NCBI RefSeq assembly: GCF_012027305.1
Contig: NZ_SNUF01000001.1
Coordinates: forward strand, 744,001 to 808,000
Reading direction: 5' to 3'
Length of the DNA: 64,000 nucleotides
Source: Thermococcus sp. MAR1
GTDB lineage: Archaea; Methanobacteriota_B; Thermococci; Thermococcales; Thermococcaceae
Shown here piece after piece: positions 35,795 through 46,406 of the stretch; positions within the stretch are counted from its first letter, which is position 1, and each line of letters opens with the position of its first letter. Both the position numbers and the translations under genes were made by a program. The notes below the pieces were generated by a model. The model made no database searches. It was given only the letters and a program-made list of their open reading frames with translations, and was not told the DNA's origin.

Positions 35795-36439
35795 GTGAGG
35801 TTCATAGCGGTTACCGACATCCATGGAAACGTCAAAAGAGTCCGCCAGCTTGCCGAGGTGATTAGGGGCGAGGAATTTGACGCCCTTCTGGTGGCCGGGG
35901 ACCTCACGCACTTCAGCGGTTCCGATAAGGCGTGGGAAGTCTTGGCGCCAATTCTTGAGCTTGTGATTCCGCTGGTGGTGGTACACGGCAACTGCGACGG
36001 CAGGGACGTCCCGGAACTTTTGAGCGAACTTGGGATAAATGCCCACAACAGGCGGGTTGAGGTCGGTGGAGTCGGCATAGTTGGAATTGGGGGCTCCAAC
36101 ATCACACCATTCCACACCATATGGGAGCTGACGGAGGAGGAGATCAGAGGGATCCTCGAGCGAAATTACCGCGAGGGGGACATAATCCTCTCCCACGTTC
36201 CACCCCATGGAACGGTCGCTGACAGGGTCCACTTTGGCCACCACGTCGGCAGCAGAGCACTCAGGGAGTTCATAGAGGAGAGGCAACCCCCTCTGGTTGT
36301 CTGTGGCCACATACACGAGGGGAGAGGGATCGACCGGATTGGAGAAACCATAGTGGTGAACCCCGGTCCGCTCTTCAGGAAGTATTACGCCGTGATAGAA
36401 CTGGAAGAAGAGATAAAGGTGAAGCTGAAGAAGCTTTAA
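35795..36439 (+). CDS. Metallophosphoesterase (YfcE/calcineurin-like)
   Basis: 214 residues with the full calcineurin-like metal set: TDIHGN, GDLTH, HGNCD, SHVPPHG and GHIHEGRG. Probable di-metal phosphodiesterase; substrate unknown. GTG start with GGGGGGTGG upstream, 12 nt after htpX. Converges with the aminotransferase gene, overlapping it by 4 nt at the stop codons. Confidence 0.9.
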   Translation: MRFIAVTDIHGNVKRVRQLAEVIRGEEFDALLVAGDLTHFSGSDKAWEVLAPILELVIPLVVVHGNCDGRDVPELLSELGINAHNRRVEVGGVGIVGIGGSNITPFHTIWELTEEEIRGILERNYREGDIILSHVPPHGTVADRVHFGHHVGSRALREFIEERQPPLVVCGHIHEGRGIDRIGETIVVNPGPLFRKYYAVIELEEEIKVKLKKL

Positions 36440-37605
36440 ACGAGCTTCTTCTCCCTCAATACTCTCTCCATCCTGTTTATGGCCTCTTCGAGCTGCTCGT
36501 AGGCCGTCGCGTAGCTTATCCTGATATAGCCCTCGCCGGCGCTTCCGAATGCGCTTCCCGGGACGACGGCGACCTTGGCCTCCAAGAGCATCAGCTCGCT
36601 GAATTCCTTGCTGGTCAGGCCGGTGTCCCTCACGCGCGGGAAGATGTAGAACGCTCCCTTGGGCTTAACCGTAGGAAGTCCCATCTCGTTCAATCTCTTC
36701 CACACGAGGTTTCTTCTGCGGTCATACTCCTGCCTCATCTCTTCGACGGCCTTCCAACTGCGCTCGTCTTTCAGGGCCTTCGCCGCTGCGTACTGGGCGA
36801 ACGTAACTGGGCAGGTCGAGTTGTACATCTGGAAGCGGGTCATCTTCTCGATTATCCACTCAGGGGCGGCCACGAATCCAAGGCGCCAGCCGGTCATGGC
36901 AAAGGTCTTGGAGAAACCGTTTATGGTTATCGTGCGCTCGAACATGCCGTCGAGCGCTCCAATGCTGTAGTTCTTAACGCCGTCGTAGACGAAGTGTTCG
37001 TAGACCTCATCGCTGAAGACTATGAGGTCGTGCTCAACAGCGAAGTCCGCTATCTCCTCGAGGTCCTTCCTGGTGAGAACCGCTCCAGTCGGGTTGTTGG
37101 GGCTGTTTATTATGATTGCTCTGGTTTTGTTCGTAACGTGCTTCTCGAGGTCATCAACGCTAAGCCTGAATTCGTTCTCCTCGTAGGTCGGCACCTCAAC
37201 GGGCTTCCCTCCCGCCAGGATGACGGCCGGGGCGTAGCTGACGAACATCGGGCTCGGAATGAGAACCTCTTCCCCGTCCTTCAGAAAGGCCGCGAATCCC
37301 ATCAGAAAAGCCTGGTTCGCTCCAACGGTCACCATGACCTGGGTCTTTGGGTCAACCTCGATGCCGTTCTGCTCCTTCAACTTCCACGCGAGGGCCTCCC
37401 GGAGCATCATGATTCCTGCGTTCGGGCCATAGTGGGTCATTCCCCTGTCAAGGGCCTCCTTGGCATACTCCTTGATATGTTCGGGGGTATCGAAGTCCGG
37501 TTCGCCGATTCCGAGTGAGATGAGACCCTCAACGCCCTGGGCAAGGTCGAAGAGCTTTCGGATCTCAGAAGGGTTAACGAGTTCCAGCCTGTCGCTCAGC
37601 GCCAT
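36436..37605 (-). CDS. PLP-dependent aromatic/aspartate-type aminotransferase
   Basis: About 389 residues of fold-type I class I/II aminotransferase. Landmarks: SLGIGEPDFDTP, GANQAFLMG, NSPNNPTGAV, SDEVYEHF and GFSKTFAMTGWRLG with the PLP lysine. By recall it is closest to the P. horikoshii aromatic aminotransferase (PH1371), which transaminates Phe, Tyr and Trp with 2-oxoglutarate and feeds aryl-2-oxoacids to ferredoxin oxidoreductases. ATG 37605 has GGTGA upstream. Confidence 0.92.
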   Translation of the reverse strand: MALSDRLELVNPSEIRKLFDLAQGVEGLISLGIGEPDFDTPEHIKEYAKEALDRGMTHYGPNAGIMMLREALAWKLKEQNGIEVDPKTQVMVTVGANQAFLMGFAAFLKDGEEVLIPSPMFVSYAPAVILAGGKPVEVPTYEENEFRLSVDDLEKHVTNKTRAIIINSPNNPTGAVLTRKDLEEIADFAVEHDLIVFSDEVYEHFVYDGVKNYSIGALDGMFERTITINGFSKTFAMTGWRLGFVAAPEWIIEKMTRFQMYNSTCPVTFAQYAAAKALKDERSWKAVEEMRQEYDRRRNLVWKRLNEMGLPTVKPKGAFYIFPRVRDTGLTSKEFSELMLLEAKVAVVPGSAFGSAGEGYIRISYATAYEQLEEAINRMERVLREKKLV

Positions 37606-37752
37606 AAGCATCACCGCTCTTCATTGGGTGCAATGTTTATAACTTTACCTCAACGAAAAGATGTTCATCGAAGTGCTGAAAATAGCATGAAAGAACCTAA
37701 AGGGTCATTGAGAGAGCAACTCTAACACAGACCCCATAAAGCTCGTGACGCC

Positions 37753-38396
<644 letters not shown>

Positions 38397-38409
38397 TCAG
38401 CGTACTATA

Positions 38410-40023
38410 TTAACCTTTCCACACCGCGAACCCTTCAACCACCAGGACATCCAGTCCGGCCGTTTGGAACGTTCTCAGCGCATCCTCAGGTGAGCAGACT
38501 ATCGGCTCGCCGTGCATGTTGAAGCTGGTATTTAGAATCGCGCCCAGGCCTGTCTCCCGCTCGAAGGCTTTGATTACCTTGTAGTAAACGGGGTTGATTT
38601 CCCTCCTCACAGCCTGCGGCCTCGTTGTACCGTCCACATGGACAACGGCGGGGGCAACTTCCCTAAAGCTTTCGCTTGCCGTGTAGCTCATGGTCATGAA
38701 CTCGTTGGGCCTTCCGTTGAGGTCTTCAAGGTATTCCCCGGCTTTCTTCCATAGCAGGGAAGGTGCGAACGGCTGGAAGACGTCGCGCTTTAAAGCAACG
38801 TTGAGCCTCTCCTTAACGGTCTCCTCCCTCGGATCGGCTAAAATCGAGCGGTTGCCCAACGCGCGAGGCCCGAACTCCATCGCCCCTTGGAAGAAGCCAA
38901 CGAGCTTCCCATCAACGAGAGCATCTGCAACGAGGCCCGGGACATTATCTATCTCCTCAAACTTAACGCCCTCCCTCGCCAGGAACTCTTCAACCTCGTC
39001 TCTCCTGTAGGATGGGCCGAGGTAAACGTGCTCCAGTCTGGAGGGCCTCCACTTCCCGTCGAGCCTCTCGAACTGGGCTTTCACAAAAACCGCGGCGCCG
39101 AAGGCCAGACCGCCGTCGTCCATCGCCGGAAAGACCCACAGGTTATCGTCCCCGAAGATGTGCCTCAGCACGGCGTTGGCCTTGACGTTCTGGGCAACCC
39201 CACCCGCGTAGGCAAGGGGGAGGCCCTTCGACCTCAGCCTCAACCCCAGCTCCTCCATCAGCTTCTCCAAGTGTGCCTGAGCGCTTGCCGCTATCTCTAT
39301 GGCCTTTTTCTGGAGCTTGCCCTCAAGCCTTCCCCCCTTCATCTGAAGGGCTATCTCCCTGGCGTGGCGGAGGGGGTAATCAAAGAGCTCTGCGAGTTTC
39401 CTCGTCGCCTCGATTCCGATTACTCCGAGATGGTTGTTGAAACTCAGTCCGCTGAGTTCTATTATTGAGCTAAGGTCGTAAGAGGGTTTCCCGTATGCGG
39501 CCAGGCTCATAACCTTGCCCTCGTGCCTCATCGGCTTGAATCCCAAAAGCTCGGTAACGGAGGCGTAGAAGTCGCCCAGGGAGTCGAGATAAGTACTCTG
39601 GGCTATCCTGATCATTTCGCCATCTCTCGCAATGTAAATCGAGGAGCTCAGCCCGTCTCCCGCGGCATCAATGCTTACTGCGAGGGCATCCCGCCACCCG
39701 GAGGTGTAGTAGGCACTCGCGGAGTGGGCTAGATGGTGCTCAACGAAAAGGACCTTCCTTTTAAACTCGGACCCGAAGAGTGCGCGGAGATTCTCCTCGA
39801 GCTCAAGAAGTCGTTTCTGCTTTCGGAATATGCCCGCAACGGCTATGATTTCAACGTCCTCTGGACCAGCCCCCGCCATTTCCAGGACTTTTCTCACGCT
39901 CAGGGCCGGAAAGCCCCTATACTTCTTGACCCTGTTGAGCCTCTCCTCGTTGACGGCGAATATCCTATCCCCATCAATGAGCGCTGCACCCGCGTCGTGA
40001 CCGTCGTGGATTCCCAGAATCAT
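38410..40023 (-). CDS. NodU/HypF-like carbamoyltransferase
   Basis: About 537 residues. N-terminal ASKHA-like fold (LGIHDGHDAGAALI, SIDAAGDG) with the VEHHLAHSASAYY metal motif, and C-terminal YrdC-like/carbamoyltransferase part (QGAMEFGPRALGNRSILADP, ILNTSFNMHGEPIV). Family members transfer carbamoyl groups to sugars, antibiotics or, in HypF, to the hydrogenase pathway. It is not HypF itself, lacking the acylphosphatase and zinc-finger parts. ATG 40023 matches a leaderless start from the TATA near 40049. Confidence 0.88.
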   Translation of the reverse strand: MILGIHDGHDAGAALIDGDRIFAVNEERLNRVKKYRGFPALSVRKVLEMAGAGPEDVEIIAVAGIFRKQKRLLELEENLRALFGSEFKRKVLFVEHHLAHSASAYYTSGWRDALAVSIDAAGDGLSSSIYIARDGEMIRIAQSTYLDSLGDFYASVTELLGFKPMRHEGKVMSLAAYGKPSYDLSSIIELSGLSFNNHLGVIGIEATRKLAELFDYPLRHAREIALQMKGGRLEGKLQKKAIEIAASAQAHLEKLMEELGLRLRSKGLPLAYAGGVAQNVKANAVLRHIFGDDNLWVFPAMDDGGLAFGAAVFVKAQFERLDGKWRPSRLEHVYLGPSYRRDEVEEFLAREGVKFEEIDNVPGLVADALVDGKLVGFFQGAMEFGPRALGNRSILADPREETVKERLNVALKRDVFQPFAPSLLWKKAGEYLEDLNGRPNEFMTMSYTASESFREVAPAVVHVDGTTRPQAVRREINPVYYKVIKAFERETGLGAILNTSFNMHGEPIVCSPEDALRTFQTAGLDVLVVEGFAVWKG

Positions 40024-40070
40024 GGTGGTGCATTCCACCTTCTTTTTTTAAACGTTAGGGAAGGGAAGAA

Positions 40071-40080
40071 TTTAAAAATC
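40071..40080 (+). promoter_or_regulatory. TATA box of secreted 131-aa protein
   Basis: tttaaaaatc, about 40 nt upstream of the ATG, with predicted start near 40100. Confidence 0.5.
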
Positions 40081-40113
40081 CGGGCGGGATGAATAGGTAT
40101 CGGAGGTGGAACC

Positions 40114-40509
40114 ATGAAGAAGGTTGCTGCAATCATGGCCCTTTTCCTCCTGGTGCTCGTCCCCTTCGCTGGGGCGGTGAGCGCTGCGACGTGGAGCTAT
40201 GAGAACTTCATCAAACAGTCAATGGCCTGGTACTACTTGTACCAGAACAACGAGTACAGGTTCAACGAGCTCTACAACCTCAGCGTTCAGATGAACGTCA
40301 GCAACGAGACCCTTTCCCTTGCCATGGAGCTTTATAACAACGCGAGCGCTGAGTACAGCCAGGCCCTCACCTACGGCATCCCCCAGGAAAGCCGCACTCT
40401 CAGCTGGGTTGTCTTCAGCGTCCACATAAGGAAGGCCTACCTCTACATGAGCCAAGCCGTTGAGGTTCTCGAAGAAGCGCTCGCTCCCCTTGAGAATGAG
40501 GCAGCCTGA
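40114..40509 (+). CDS. Secreted small helical protein
   Basis: 131 residues with a signal peptide (about 1-25, cleavage after VSA). The mature part is helical, Tyr/Asn/Glu-rich (YYLYQNNEYRFNELYNLSVQ) with several N-x-S/T glycosylation sites. Its YEL/AExY spacing resembles the larger secreted coiled-coil protein at 46750. Function unknown. ggaggtgg before the ATG. Confidence 0.7.
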   Translation: MKKVAAIMALFLLVLVPFAGAVSAATWSYENFIKQSMAWYYLYQNNEYRFNELYNLSVQMNVSNETLSLAMELYNNASAEYSQALTYGIPQESRTLSWVVFSVHIRKAYLYMSQAVEVLEEALAPLENEAA

Positions 40510-40560
40510 TTCCTCTTCTTTATTCCTTTGAACGTCAAAAGTAAAAGCTGAAAAAAGGGA

Positions 40561-42009
40561 TCAGTAGGTTCTCGCGAACCTTGCTATGAACTTGGCCTCC
40601 CGGCCACAGACCGGGCACTTCTTGCCCTCGGGGGCTTTGGCCTTCTTCTCTGGGTAGGGCGTTCCGAGCATCTTGGCGTCGAGTATCTCCTCCATTTCAA
40701 GTCCGCAGCTCTCCTCACCGCACCATGCTATCTCCACTATTCCGCGCCTGTCCTCGAAAACGGCCTTGGCTTCCTCTATGCTATCGACGCGCTTGATGTG
40801 GCTCTCAAGGAACTCCCTCGCGCGGTTGTACAGGTTCTCATGAATCGCATCGAGGGTTTTCCTGACCTCATCAACGATGGCATCGCGCTCAACCGTGACC
40901 TTCTCAAGGGTGTCGCGTCTGGCTATAACGGCTTTTCTACCCGCAACATCCCTCGGGCCGACCTCTACCCTTAGTGGAACACCCTTCAGCTCCCAGTCGT
41001 AGAACTTCCTGCCAGGCCTTATGTCGCGCTCGTCAACGTGAACCCTTATTCCCGCTGCCCTCAGCTCCTCCGCTATCTCCCTTGCGTAGGCGAAGACGTC
41101 AGCCTCGGCGTCCTTCTTGGGAATCGGGACTATAACCACCTGTATCGGGGCTATTGTGGGAGGCAGAACCATTCCCCTGTCGTCGCCGTGTATGGCTATG
41201 ACCGCCGCCAAAAGGCGCTCGCTCATTCCGAAGGTGGTCTGGTGGACGTACTCGTGGTCGCCGCTCTCGGTCTCGTACTGGATGTTGTAGGCCTTTGCGA
41301 AGTTTTGCCTATAGTTGTGCATGGTGCCTATCTGGAGCGTCCTGCCGTCGGGCATCATGACCTCGGCGCCAAGGGAGTAGTATGCACCGGGGAACTTGTC
41401 CCAGTCGGGCCTCTTGGAGACGATGTAGGGAATCGCGAGGAACCTCGCGAGGTTGTCAAATATCTCAAGGTCCTCCTTTATCTGTCTCTCTGCGTCCTCA
41501 AAGCTGTCGTGGGCGGTATGCGACTCGAAAAAGCGGCTTATCTCCCTGACCCTGATCAGGGGCCTCGTATGCTTGGTCTCGTAGCGATAAACGTTAACTA
41601 TCTGATAGATTTTGAAGGGCAAATCTGCGTGAGAGCGAATCCATAGGGAAAACATCGAGTACATAGCGGTTTCGCTCGTCGGGCGAAGGATGAGCCTAAC
41701 ATCGAGGGGGTCGTGGCCCGCGTGGGTAACCCAGAAGACCTCCCCCTCAAAGCCGGCTATGTGCTCGGCTTCCTTCTGGAACTCGGTTTCGGGGATGAGC
41801 GCCGGGAACAGAACTTCATCGTGGCCCGTTCTCTCCATCTCGGAGTGTATGAATCTCTCAATGCTCCTCATGATTTTCAACCCGTACGGGAGCCAGATGT
41901 TCATTCCCTTGACCGGATAGCGCTTGTCCTGGATTCCAGCGGTCTCAATAAGCTCGTTGTACCACTCACTGAACTCCTCGCTCCACTTCTTCCTCTCCAC
42001 CTTACCCAT
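40561..42009 (-). CDS. proS: Prolyl-tRNA synthetase (archaeal type)
   Basis: 482-residue class II synthetase of the archaeal/eukaryotic type, charging tRNA-Pro. Motif 2/3 regions: [20 protein letters not shown] (RPTSET), [25 protein letters not shown]. The C-terminal zinc-binding domain has cysteines in AWCGEESCG and [16 protein letters not shown] near 42040 (gtttttaag). Confidence 0.95.
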   Translation of the reverse strand: MGKVERKKWSEEFSEWYNELIETAGIQDKRYPVKGMNIWLPYGLKIMRSIERFIHSEMERTGHDEVLFPALIPETEFQKEAEHIAGFEGEVFWVTHAGHDPLDVRLILRPTSETAMYSMFSLWIRSHADLPFKIYQIVNVYRYETKHTRPLIRVREISRFFESHTAHDSFEDAERQIKEDLEIFDNLARFLAIPYIVSKRPDWDKFPGAYYSLGAEVMMPDGRTLQIGTMHNYRQNFAKAYNIQYETESGDHEYVHQTTFGMSERLLAAVIAIHGDDRGMVLPPTIAPIQVVIVPIPKKDAEADVFAYAREIAEELRAAGIRVHVDERDIRPGRKFYDWELKGVPLRVEVGPRDVAGRKAVIARRDTLEKVTVERDAIVDEVRKTLDAIHENLYNRAREFLESHIKRVDSIEEAKAVFEDRRGIVEIAWCGEESCGLEMEEILDAKMLGTPYPEKKAKAPEGKKCPVCGREAKFIARFARTY

Positions 42010-42133
42010 CTACACCACCTAAAGGGAGAAACCGGAAAAGTTTTTAAGTTTTCCCGGTGGCGGCTCGGATTTTTGACGAACCCATGCAAAAACCTTATTA
42101 GGGCCGTTTCGATAAGCATCTTAAGGTGATACC

Positions 42134-43135
42134 ATGAGGCCGAAGGTGGCCGTTCTCTTTAAGATGAAGAGCAAGCTCGTTGAGGAACTCAAGAAGTACG
42201 CAGACGTCGAGTTCATACTGTATCCAAGCGTCGATGAGCTCAAAGAAAGAATAGGGGAGTTTGACGGGGTCATAATCTCTCCGCTGAACATGTTTCCGCG
42301 TGAAGTTATCGAGAGGGCCGAAAGGCTAAAGGTTATCAGCTGTCATTCCGCCGGCTACGACCACGTTGACGTTAAGGCCGCAACGGAGAGGGGAATATAC
42401 GTCACCAAGGTTGCTGGTGTCCTGAGCGAGGCCGTTGCGGAATTTGCCGTCGGACTGACCATAGCGCTCCTCAGGAAGATAACCTACTCCGACAGGTTCA
42501 TCCGTGCCGGGAAGTGGGACTCCCACAGAACCGTCTGGAGCGGATTCAGGGACATAGAAACGGTCTATGGAAAAAAGGTAGGAATTCTCGGAATGGGTGC
42601 CATAGGAAAGGCCATAGCGAGGAGAATGAAGGCCATGGGAACGGAGATACTCTACTGGTCCCGGTCAAGGAAGCCCGATATTGAAAAGGAAGTCGGAGCT
42701 ATCTACAAGCCCCTTGAAGATGTCCTGAGGGAGAGCGATATCGTGATTCTGGCCCTGCCGTCCACACCGGAGACGTATCACATCATAAACGCGGAGAGGC
42801 TGGAACTCCTCGAAGGCAAATACCTCGTCAACATCGGGCGCGGGACGCTGGTAGACGAGAAGGCCCTCGTAAAGGCCATTGAAGAAGGAAAGCTGAAGGG
42901 CTACGCAACGGACGTCTTTGAAAACGAGCCCGTTCAGGAGCACGAGCTGTTTAAGCACGAGTGGGAGACCGTTCTAACGCCTCACTACGCGGGTCTCTCA
43001 AAGGAGGCCATGGAGGATATGGGCTTCCAGGCGGTTAGAAATCTCCTGACGGTTCTCCGCGGTGAAGTTCCAGACACTCTGGTAAACCGTGAAGTGATCG
43101 AAATTCGCCCGCCGGAGAAAGTTAAGATGCTCTGA
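42134..43135 (+). CDS. D-2-hydroxyacid dehydrogenase
   Basis: 333 residues of the D-isomer-specific family. NAD-binding GILGMGAIGKAIARR, catalytic Arg in NIGRGTLVD, Glu in FENEPVQE, His in LTPHYAGLS. Could reduce glyoxylate/hydroxypyruvate or oxidise phosphoglycerate. The substrate is uncertain, because the N-terminal half differs from the characterised Thermococcus glyoxylate reductase. Ribosome site AAGGTGA; the next gene starts 10 nt downstream. Confidence 0.88.
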   Translation: MRPKVAVLFKMKSKLVEELKKYADVEFILYPSVDELKERIGEFDGVIISPLNMFPREVIERAERLKVISCHSAGYDHVDVKAATERGIYVTKVAGVLSEAVAEFAVGLTIALLRKITYSDRFIRAGKWDSHRTVWSGFRDIETVYGKKVGILGMGAIGKAIARRMKAMGTEILYWSRSRKPDIEKEVGAIYKPLEDVLRESDIVILALPSTPETYHIINAERLELLEGKYLVNIGRGTLVDEKALVKAIEEGKLKGYATDVFENEPVQEHELFKHEWETVLTPHYAGLSKEAMEDMGFQAVRNLLTVLRGEVPDTLVNREVIEIRPPEKVKML

Positions 43136-43144
43136 GGTGGTTGT

Positions 43145-44140
43145 ATGTTGATTGATGAGCTGAGGGAAATCACGCGGATTCCAGGGATTTCTGGCTACGA
43201 GGAGAAGGTGAGGGAGAAGATAGCGGAGTGGATAAAGCCATACGCCGACTATACGGTTGACACCATTGGAAACCTCGTCGTTGAGCTCGGGGAGGGTGAG
43301 CTCAAGGGCATCTTCATGGCCCACATGGACGAGATTGGGCTTCTCATAACAGGCGTAAGGCCCGACGGAAAGCTTACCTTCAGGAAAATCGGTGGAATAG
43401 ACGATAGGCTCCTCTACGGAAGACACCTTGACGTCATCACCGAGAACGGGAAGCTCGACGGCGTTATCGGGGCACTTCCGGTGCACTTAAACCTTGAAAG
43501 AAAGTTTGACACGGTCCCCTGGAGCAGGCTGGTCATAGACATCGGCGCCGAGAGTAGGGAGGAGGCGGAAGCCCTCGGCGTTAAGGTGTTGGATTACGCG
43601 GTCTTCAAGAAGCACTTCGCGGTTCTCAACAACCGCTATATTTCTACGCGCTCTCTGGACGACCGTTTTGGCGTCGTTGCCCTCGTTGAAGCCATAAAGG
43701 ACCTAGTTGACCACGACCTCGATGGAAGGTGGATCTTCGCCTTCACGGTTCAGGAGGAGATAGGCCTCAAAGGAGCGAAGTTCCTGGCCGAGCATTACAC
43801 TCCAAAGTACGCCTTTGCTATAGACTCCTTCGCCTGCTGCGGCGATATAACCGGAGACGTAAGGCTCGGCGGGGGAGCTGTGATAAGGGCCGTAGATAAC
43901 TCCGCGATCTACACAAGGAAGCTCGCCAGAAAGGTTGCCGAGATAGCGTCGAGGAACGACATCCCGCTCCAGATAGGCGTCACCGGGGGTGGAACGGACG
44001 CGTCGGTCTTCCAAGACAGGAGCGAGGTTCTGGCTTTGAGCGTTCCGATAAGGTACCTCCACAGCGAGGTCGAGATGCTCCATCTGGCCGACCTTGAGGC
44101 GCTGATAAAGCTTATAGAGGCGATAGCGTTTGAGCTCTAG
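43145..44140 (+). CDS. M42 family metallo-aminopeptidase
   Basis: 331 residues of the TET/M42 peptidase family. Co-catalytic metal residues visible in FMAHMDEIG (His, Asp), SLDDRFG (Asp), VQEEIGLKGA (catalytic Glu pair), and AIDSFACCG (Asp); the final His should lie in PIRYLHSEVE. These dodecamers finish peptide degradation after the proteasome. GGTGG before the ATG, close behind the dehydrogenase. Confidence 0.92.
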   Translation: MLIDELREITRIPGISGYEEKVREKIAEWIKPYADYTVDTIGNLVVELGEGELKGIFMAHMDEIGLLITGVRPDGKLTFRKIGGIDDRLLYGRHLDVITENGKLDGVIGALPVHLNLERKFDTVPWSRLVIDIGAESREEAEALGVKVLDYAVFKKHFAVLNNRYISTRSLDDRFGVVALVEAIKDLVDHDLDGRWIFAFTVQEEIGLKGAKFLAEHYTPKYAFAIDSFACCGDITGDVRLGGGAVIRAVDNSAIYTRKLARKVAEIASRNDIPLQIGVTGGGTDASVFQDRSEVLALSVPIRYLHSEVEMLHLADLEALIKLIEAIAFEL

Positions 44141-44174
44141 TACTCAGAAAAACGTGAAGAATCCCAGAGAACTA

Positions 44175-44291
44175 ATGGTACTGCTGGTCAAGAGAGGCCA
44201 GCAACTTACAGAGGCTGACTTTGAAAGGTTGGAGCGCGAGATTGAAAAGGAAGGAAACGAACTTGCTAAGAGGATGATATCTCGGGGGTGA
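44175..44291 (+). CDS. Small ORF, possible helical peptide
   Basis: 38 codons encoding MVLLVKRGQQLTEADFERL followed by a charged helix ending MISRG, in the gap between the M42 peptidase and the TauE gene, same strand. The charged heptad pattern looks protein-like, but the ribosome site is weak. It may be the remains of a longer gene. Confidence 0.3.
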   Translation: MVLLVKRGQQLTEADFERLEREIEKEGNELAKRMISRG

Positions 44292-44295
44292 TCCC

Positions 44296-45060
44296 TTGCT
44301 CAAATACATCTCCTACTTTGCCGTCGGGGTATTCATCGGCATTTTGGCAGCGTTATTCGGCCTCGGAGGGGGATTCCTGATAGTCCCCACGCTCAACTTC
44401 CTCGGCGTCGAGATACACCATGCCGTCGGAACTTCCAGCGCGGCCGTCGTCTTTACCTCCCTCAGCTCTGCCCTGGCTTACCATAGGCAGAGACGAATAC
44501 ATTACAAGGCCGGTCTTCTCTTGGCTTCAACGGCCGTGATAGGGGCGTACATAGGTGCATGGATGACTTCCTTTATAAGCGCCGGCCAGCTCAAGGTCAT
44601 CTTCGGTGCGGCCCTCGTTATAGTCGCCGTCAGGATATACCGGAAGAAGACGGCCGAGCCGAGCGAGGTTAAGCTTGAGGAAGTTGAGGTCAACTACAAG
44701 CTCGTTCCGGTTGGAGGATTCTTCGCGGGAATAGCCAGCGGTCTCCTCGGCGTTGGAGGGGGCATAATCAACGTGCCGTTTTTGACGTACCTCGGCCTGC
44801 CGATACACTACGCGGTCGCTACCTCAAGCTTTGCAATAGTCTTCACAGCAACCGCCGGAGCGCTCAAGCACTACGCCATGGGCAACGTTGAAACTCAGTG
44901 GCTGGTCCTCCTCGTCCCGGGCCTCATCATAGGTGCCCAGCTCGGTGCGAGGATAGCGAAGAGGACGAGGGCGTCTTCCCTGAAAAAGGCTTTCGCGGTC
45001 GTTATGGCATTGCTGGCCCTTAGAATGATTCTCAAGGGGCTCGGCCTTCCGGTTCCCTGA
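44296..45060 (+). CDS. TauE/SafE (TSUP) family transporter
   Basis: 254-residue membrane protein with two repeats, each with the family motif: FGLGGGFLIVPTLNFLGV (about 16-33) and LGVGGGIINVPFLTYLGL (about 154-171). Family members move sulfite, sulfonates or other small anions. The start is a TTG with GGGGTGA upstream. Its 3' end overlaps the convergent membrane gene by 29 nt. A paralogue lies 0.5 kb downstream. Confidence 0.9.
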   Translation: MLKYISYFAVGVFIGILAALFGLGGGFLIVPTLNFLGVEIHHAVGTSSAAVVFTSLSSALAYHRQRRIHYKAGLLLASTAVIGAYIGAWMTSFISAGQLKVIFGAALVIVAVRIYRKKTAEPSEVKLEEVEVNYKLVPVGGFFAGIASGLLGVGGGIINVPFLTYLGLPIHYAVATSSFAIVFTATAGALKHYAMGNVETQWLVLLVPGLIIGAQLGARIAKRTRASSLKKAFAVVMALLALRMILKGLGLPVP

Positions 45061-45562
45061 GCTTCTCTTCTTTTCTTGCTTTTATGTATGCAGCCAGCAG
45101 AACTACGGCAATTATTATCATCACCACCCATGCAACGGCCAAGGGGTGGTCGTAGGGGTAGTATAGGTCGCCGGTGAGCGCGTAGGGCAGAGAAAAGGGA
45201 AGGAGCATTATCGACAGGGCAAGGCCAATGAACCCTCCGATCACAAAAAGCACTATGTTCCCGCTTCCGTAGCCCATTTCGCCCCCGAGCGCAAGCTCAG
45301 CGCGATAACCGATTATAGTTGCTAAAACCATGATAACGGCGGCTAAGACAATGTTTGCATAACCCAGTTTTTCGCGTTTCCACTCGTACAGGCCGTATGC
45401 AATCACCAGAAGCAATCCTCCAGCAGAAGAGCTGAGCCAGACCGAGAGGTCCTTGTAGAAACCATAAGGAGCGTCCCAGTTGGCGAGGGCTATCGAGCCC
45501 GGCTGGGTGAGAACGAAGGCAAGTGTCACCATGAGCCAGAACCTGAGCTCTGTGGCCCTCAC
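45032..45562 (-). CDS. Multi-pass membrane protein, unknown
   Basis: 176 residues with about five hydrophobic segments and a basic C-terminus (KARKEEKLREPEG). Located between two TauE/SafE genes but on the other strand, overlapping the first by 29 nt. No family recognised. Confidence 0.6.
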   Translation of the reverse strand: MRATELRFWLMVTLAFVLTQPGSIALANWDAPYGFYKDLSVWLSSSAGGLLLVIAYGLYEWKREKLGYANIVLAAVIMVLATIIGYRAELALGGEMGYGSGNIVLFVIGGFIGLALSIMLLPFSLPYALTGDLYYPYDHPLAVAWVVMIIIAVVLLAAYIKARKEEKLREPEGRAP

Positions 45563-45607
45563 ACAACCACCGGAGAATTTTTAATGCCATTCCTAAAAAG
45601 AGTTCCC

Positions 45608-46339
45608 ATGCTGGGTTACTTCCTCGATTTCCTCCTCGGCATTGGCATCGGTCTAATAGCCGGTCTCTTTGGGGTTGGCGGGGGATTCCTCATAGTCCCT
45701 GCCCTCGTCTTCCTCGGCCTTCCCGTACACGTTGCAATAGGGACGAGTCTAGCCTGTATAGTCCTCAGCTCCCTCTCGGCAGCGGTAACTCACATCAGAA
45801 GGGGGGCGGTTCTCTATCGCGTTGTCCTTTTGAAGGAGGCATTCTCTGTCCCGGCGGCACTTCTGGGTGCTTACCTCTCCTCCCTACTACCGGAGAACTA
45901 TCTTAAGGTTCTCTTCTCGGGGATTCTCCTTTACCTCGCTTTTCAGATGTGGCGGGGGAATGCGTCATCACATTCGAAACCGGGGGAACTCAAAACATCC
46001 CGCGTGTCCCTGGTTGGCGTCCTCTCTGGCCTTACGTCGGGCCTCTTGGGAATCAGCGGTGGGATTCTCAACGTGCCCCTCTTTCACTCCTACGTTGGGA
46101 TACCAATGCGCTACGCGGTTGGGACATCGAGCTTTGCCCTTTTCTTCACAGCACTGGCAGGTTCAATCGGACACTACCGCCTCGGACAGGTTGACCTTCA
46201 CACCGCACTGCTCTTGGCTCCTGGCCTCATAATCGGGGCCAGAATCGGTGCCCTTCTCGTCCACCGTCTCCATCCCGGGCACTTGAGGAGGGCTTTCTCC
46301 GCCATCCTCGTGATCGTTGCAATCAGAATGCTCCTGTGA
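45608..46339 (+). CDS. TauE/SafE (TSUP) family transporter, second copy
   Basis: 243 residues, same two-repeat design (FGVGGGFLIVPALVFLGL; LGISGGILNVPLFHSYVG). Clearly paralogous to 44296-45060. ATG 45608 fits the transcription start predicted from gaatttttaatg; the ATG at 45584 lies inside that TATA and is rejected. Confidence 0.88.
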   Translation: MLGYFLDFLLGIGIGLIAGLFGVGGGFLIVPALVFLGLPVHVAIGTSLACIVLSSLSAAVTHIRRGAVLYRVVLLKEAFSVPAALLGAYLSSLLPENYLKVLFSGILLYLAFQMWRGNASSHSKPGELKTSRVSLVGVLSGLTSGLLGISGGILNVPLFHSYVGIPMRYAVGTSSFALFFTALAGSIGHYRLGQVDLHTALLLAPGLIIGARIGALLVHRLHPGHLRRAFSAILVIVAIRMLL

Positions 46340-46406
46340 TGGTTCCACAGGAGGTTCCTCTACGAAGATTTATTAGGCCCTCCCCCAAAATCTCCTGGGT
46401 GAGGAA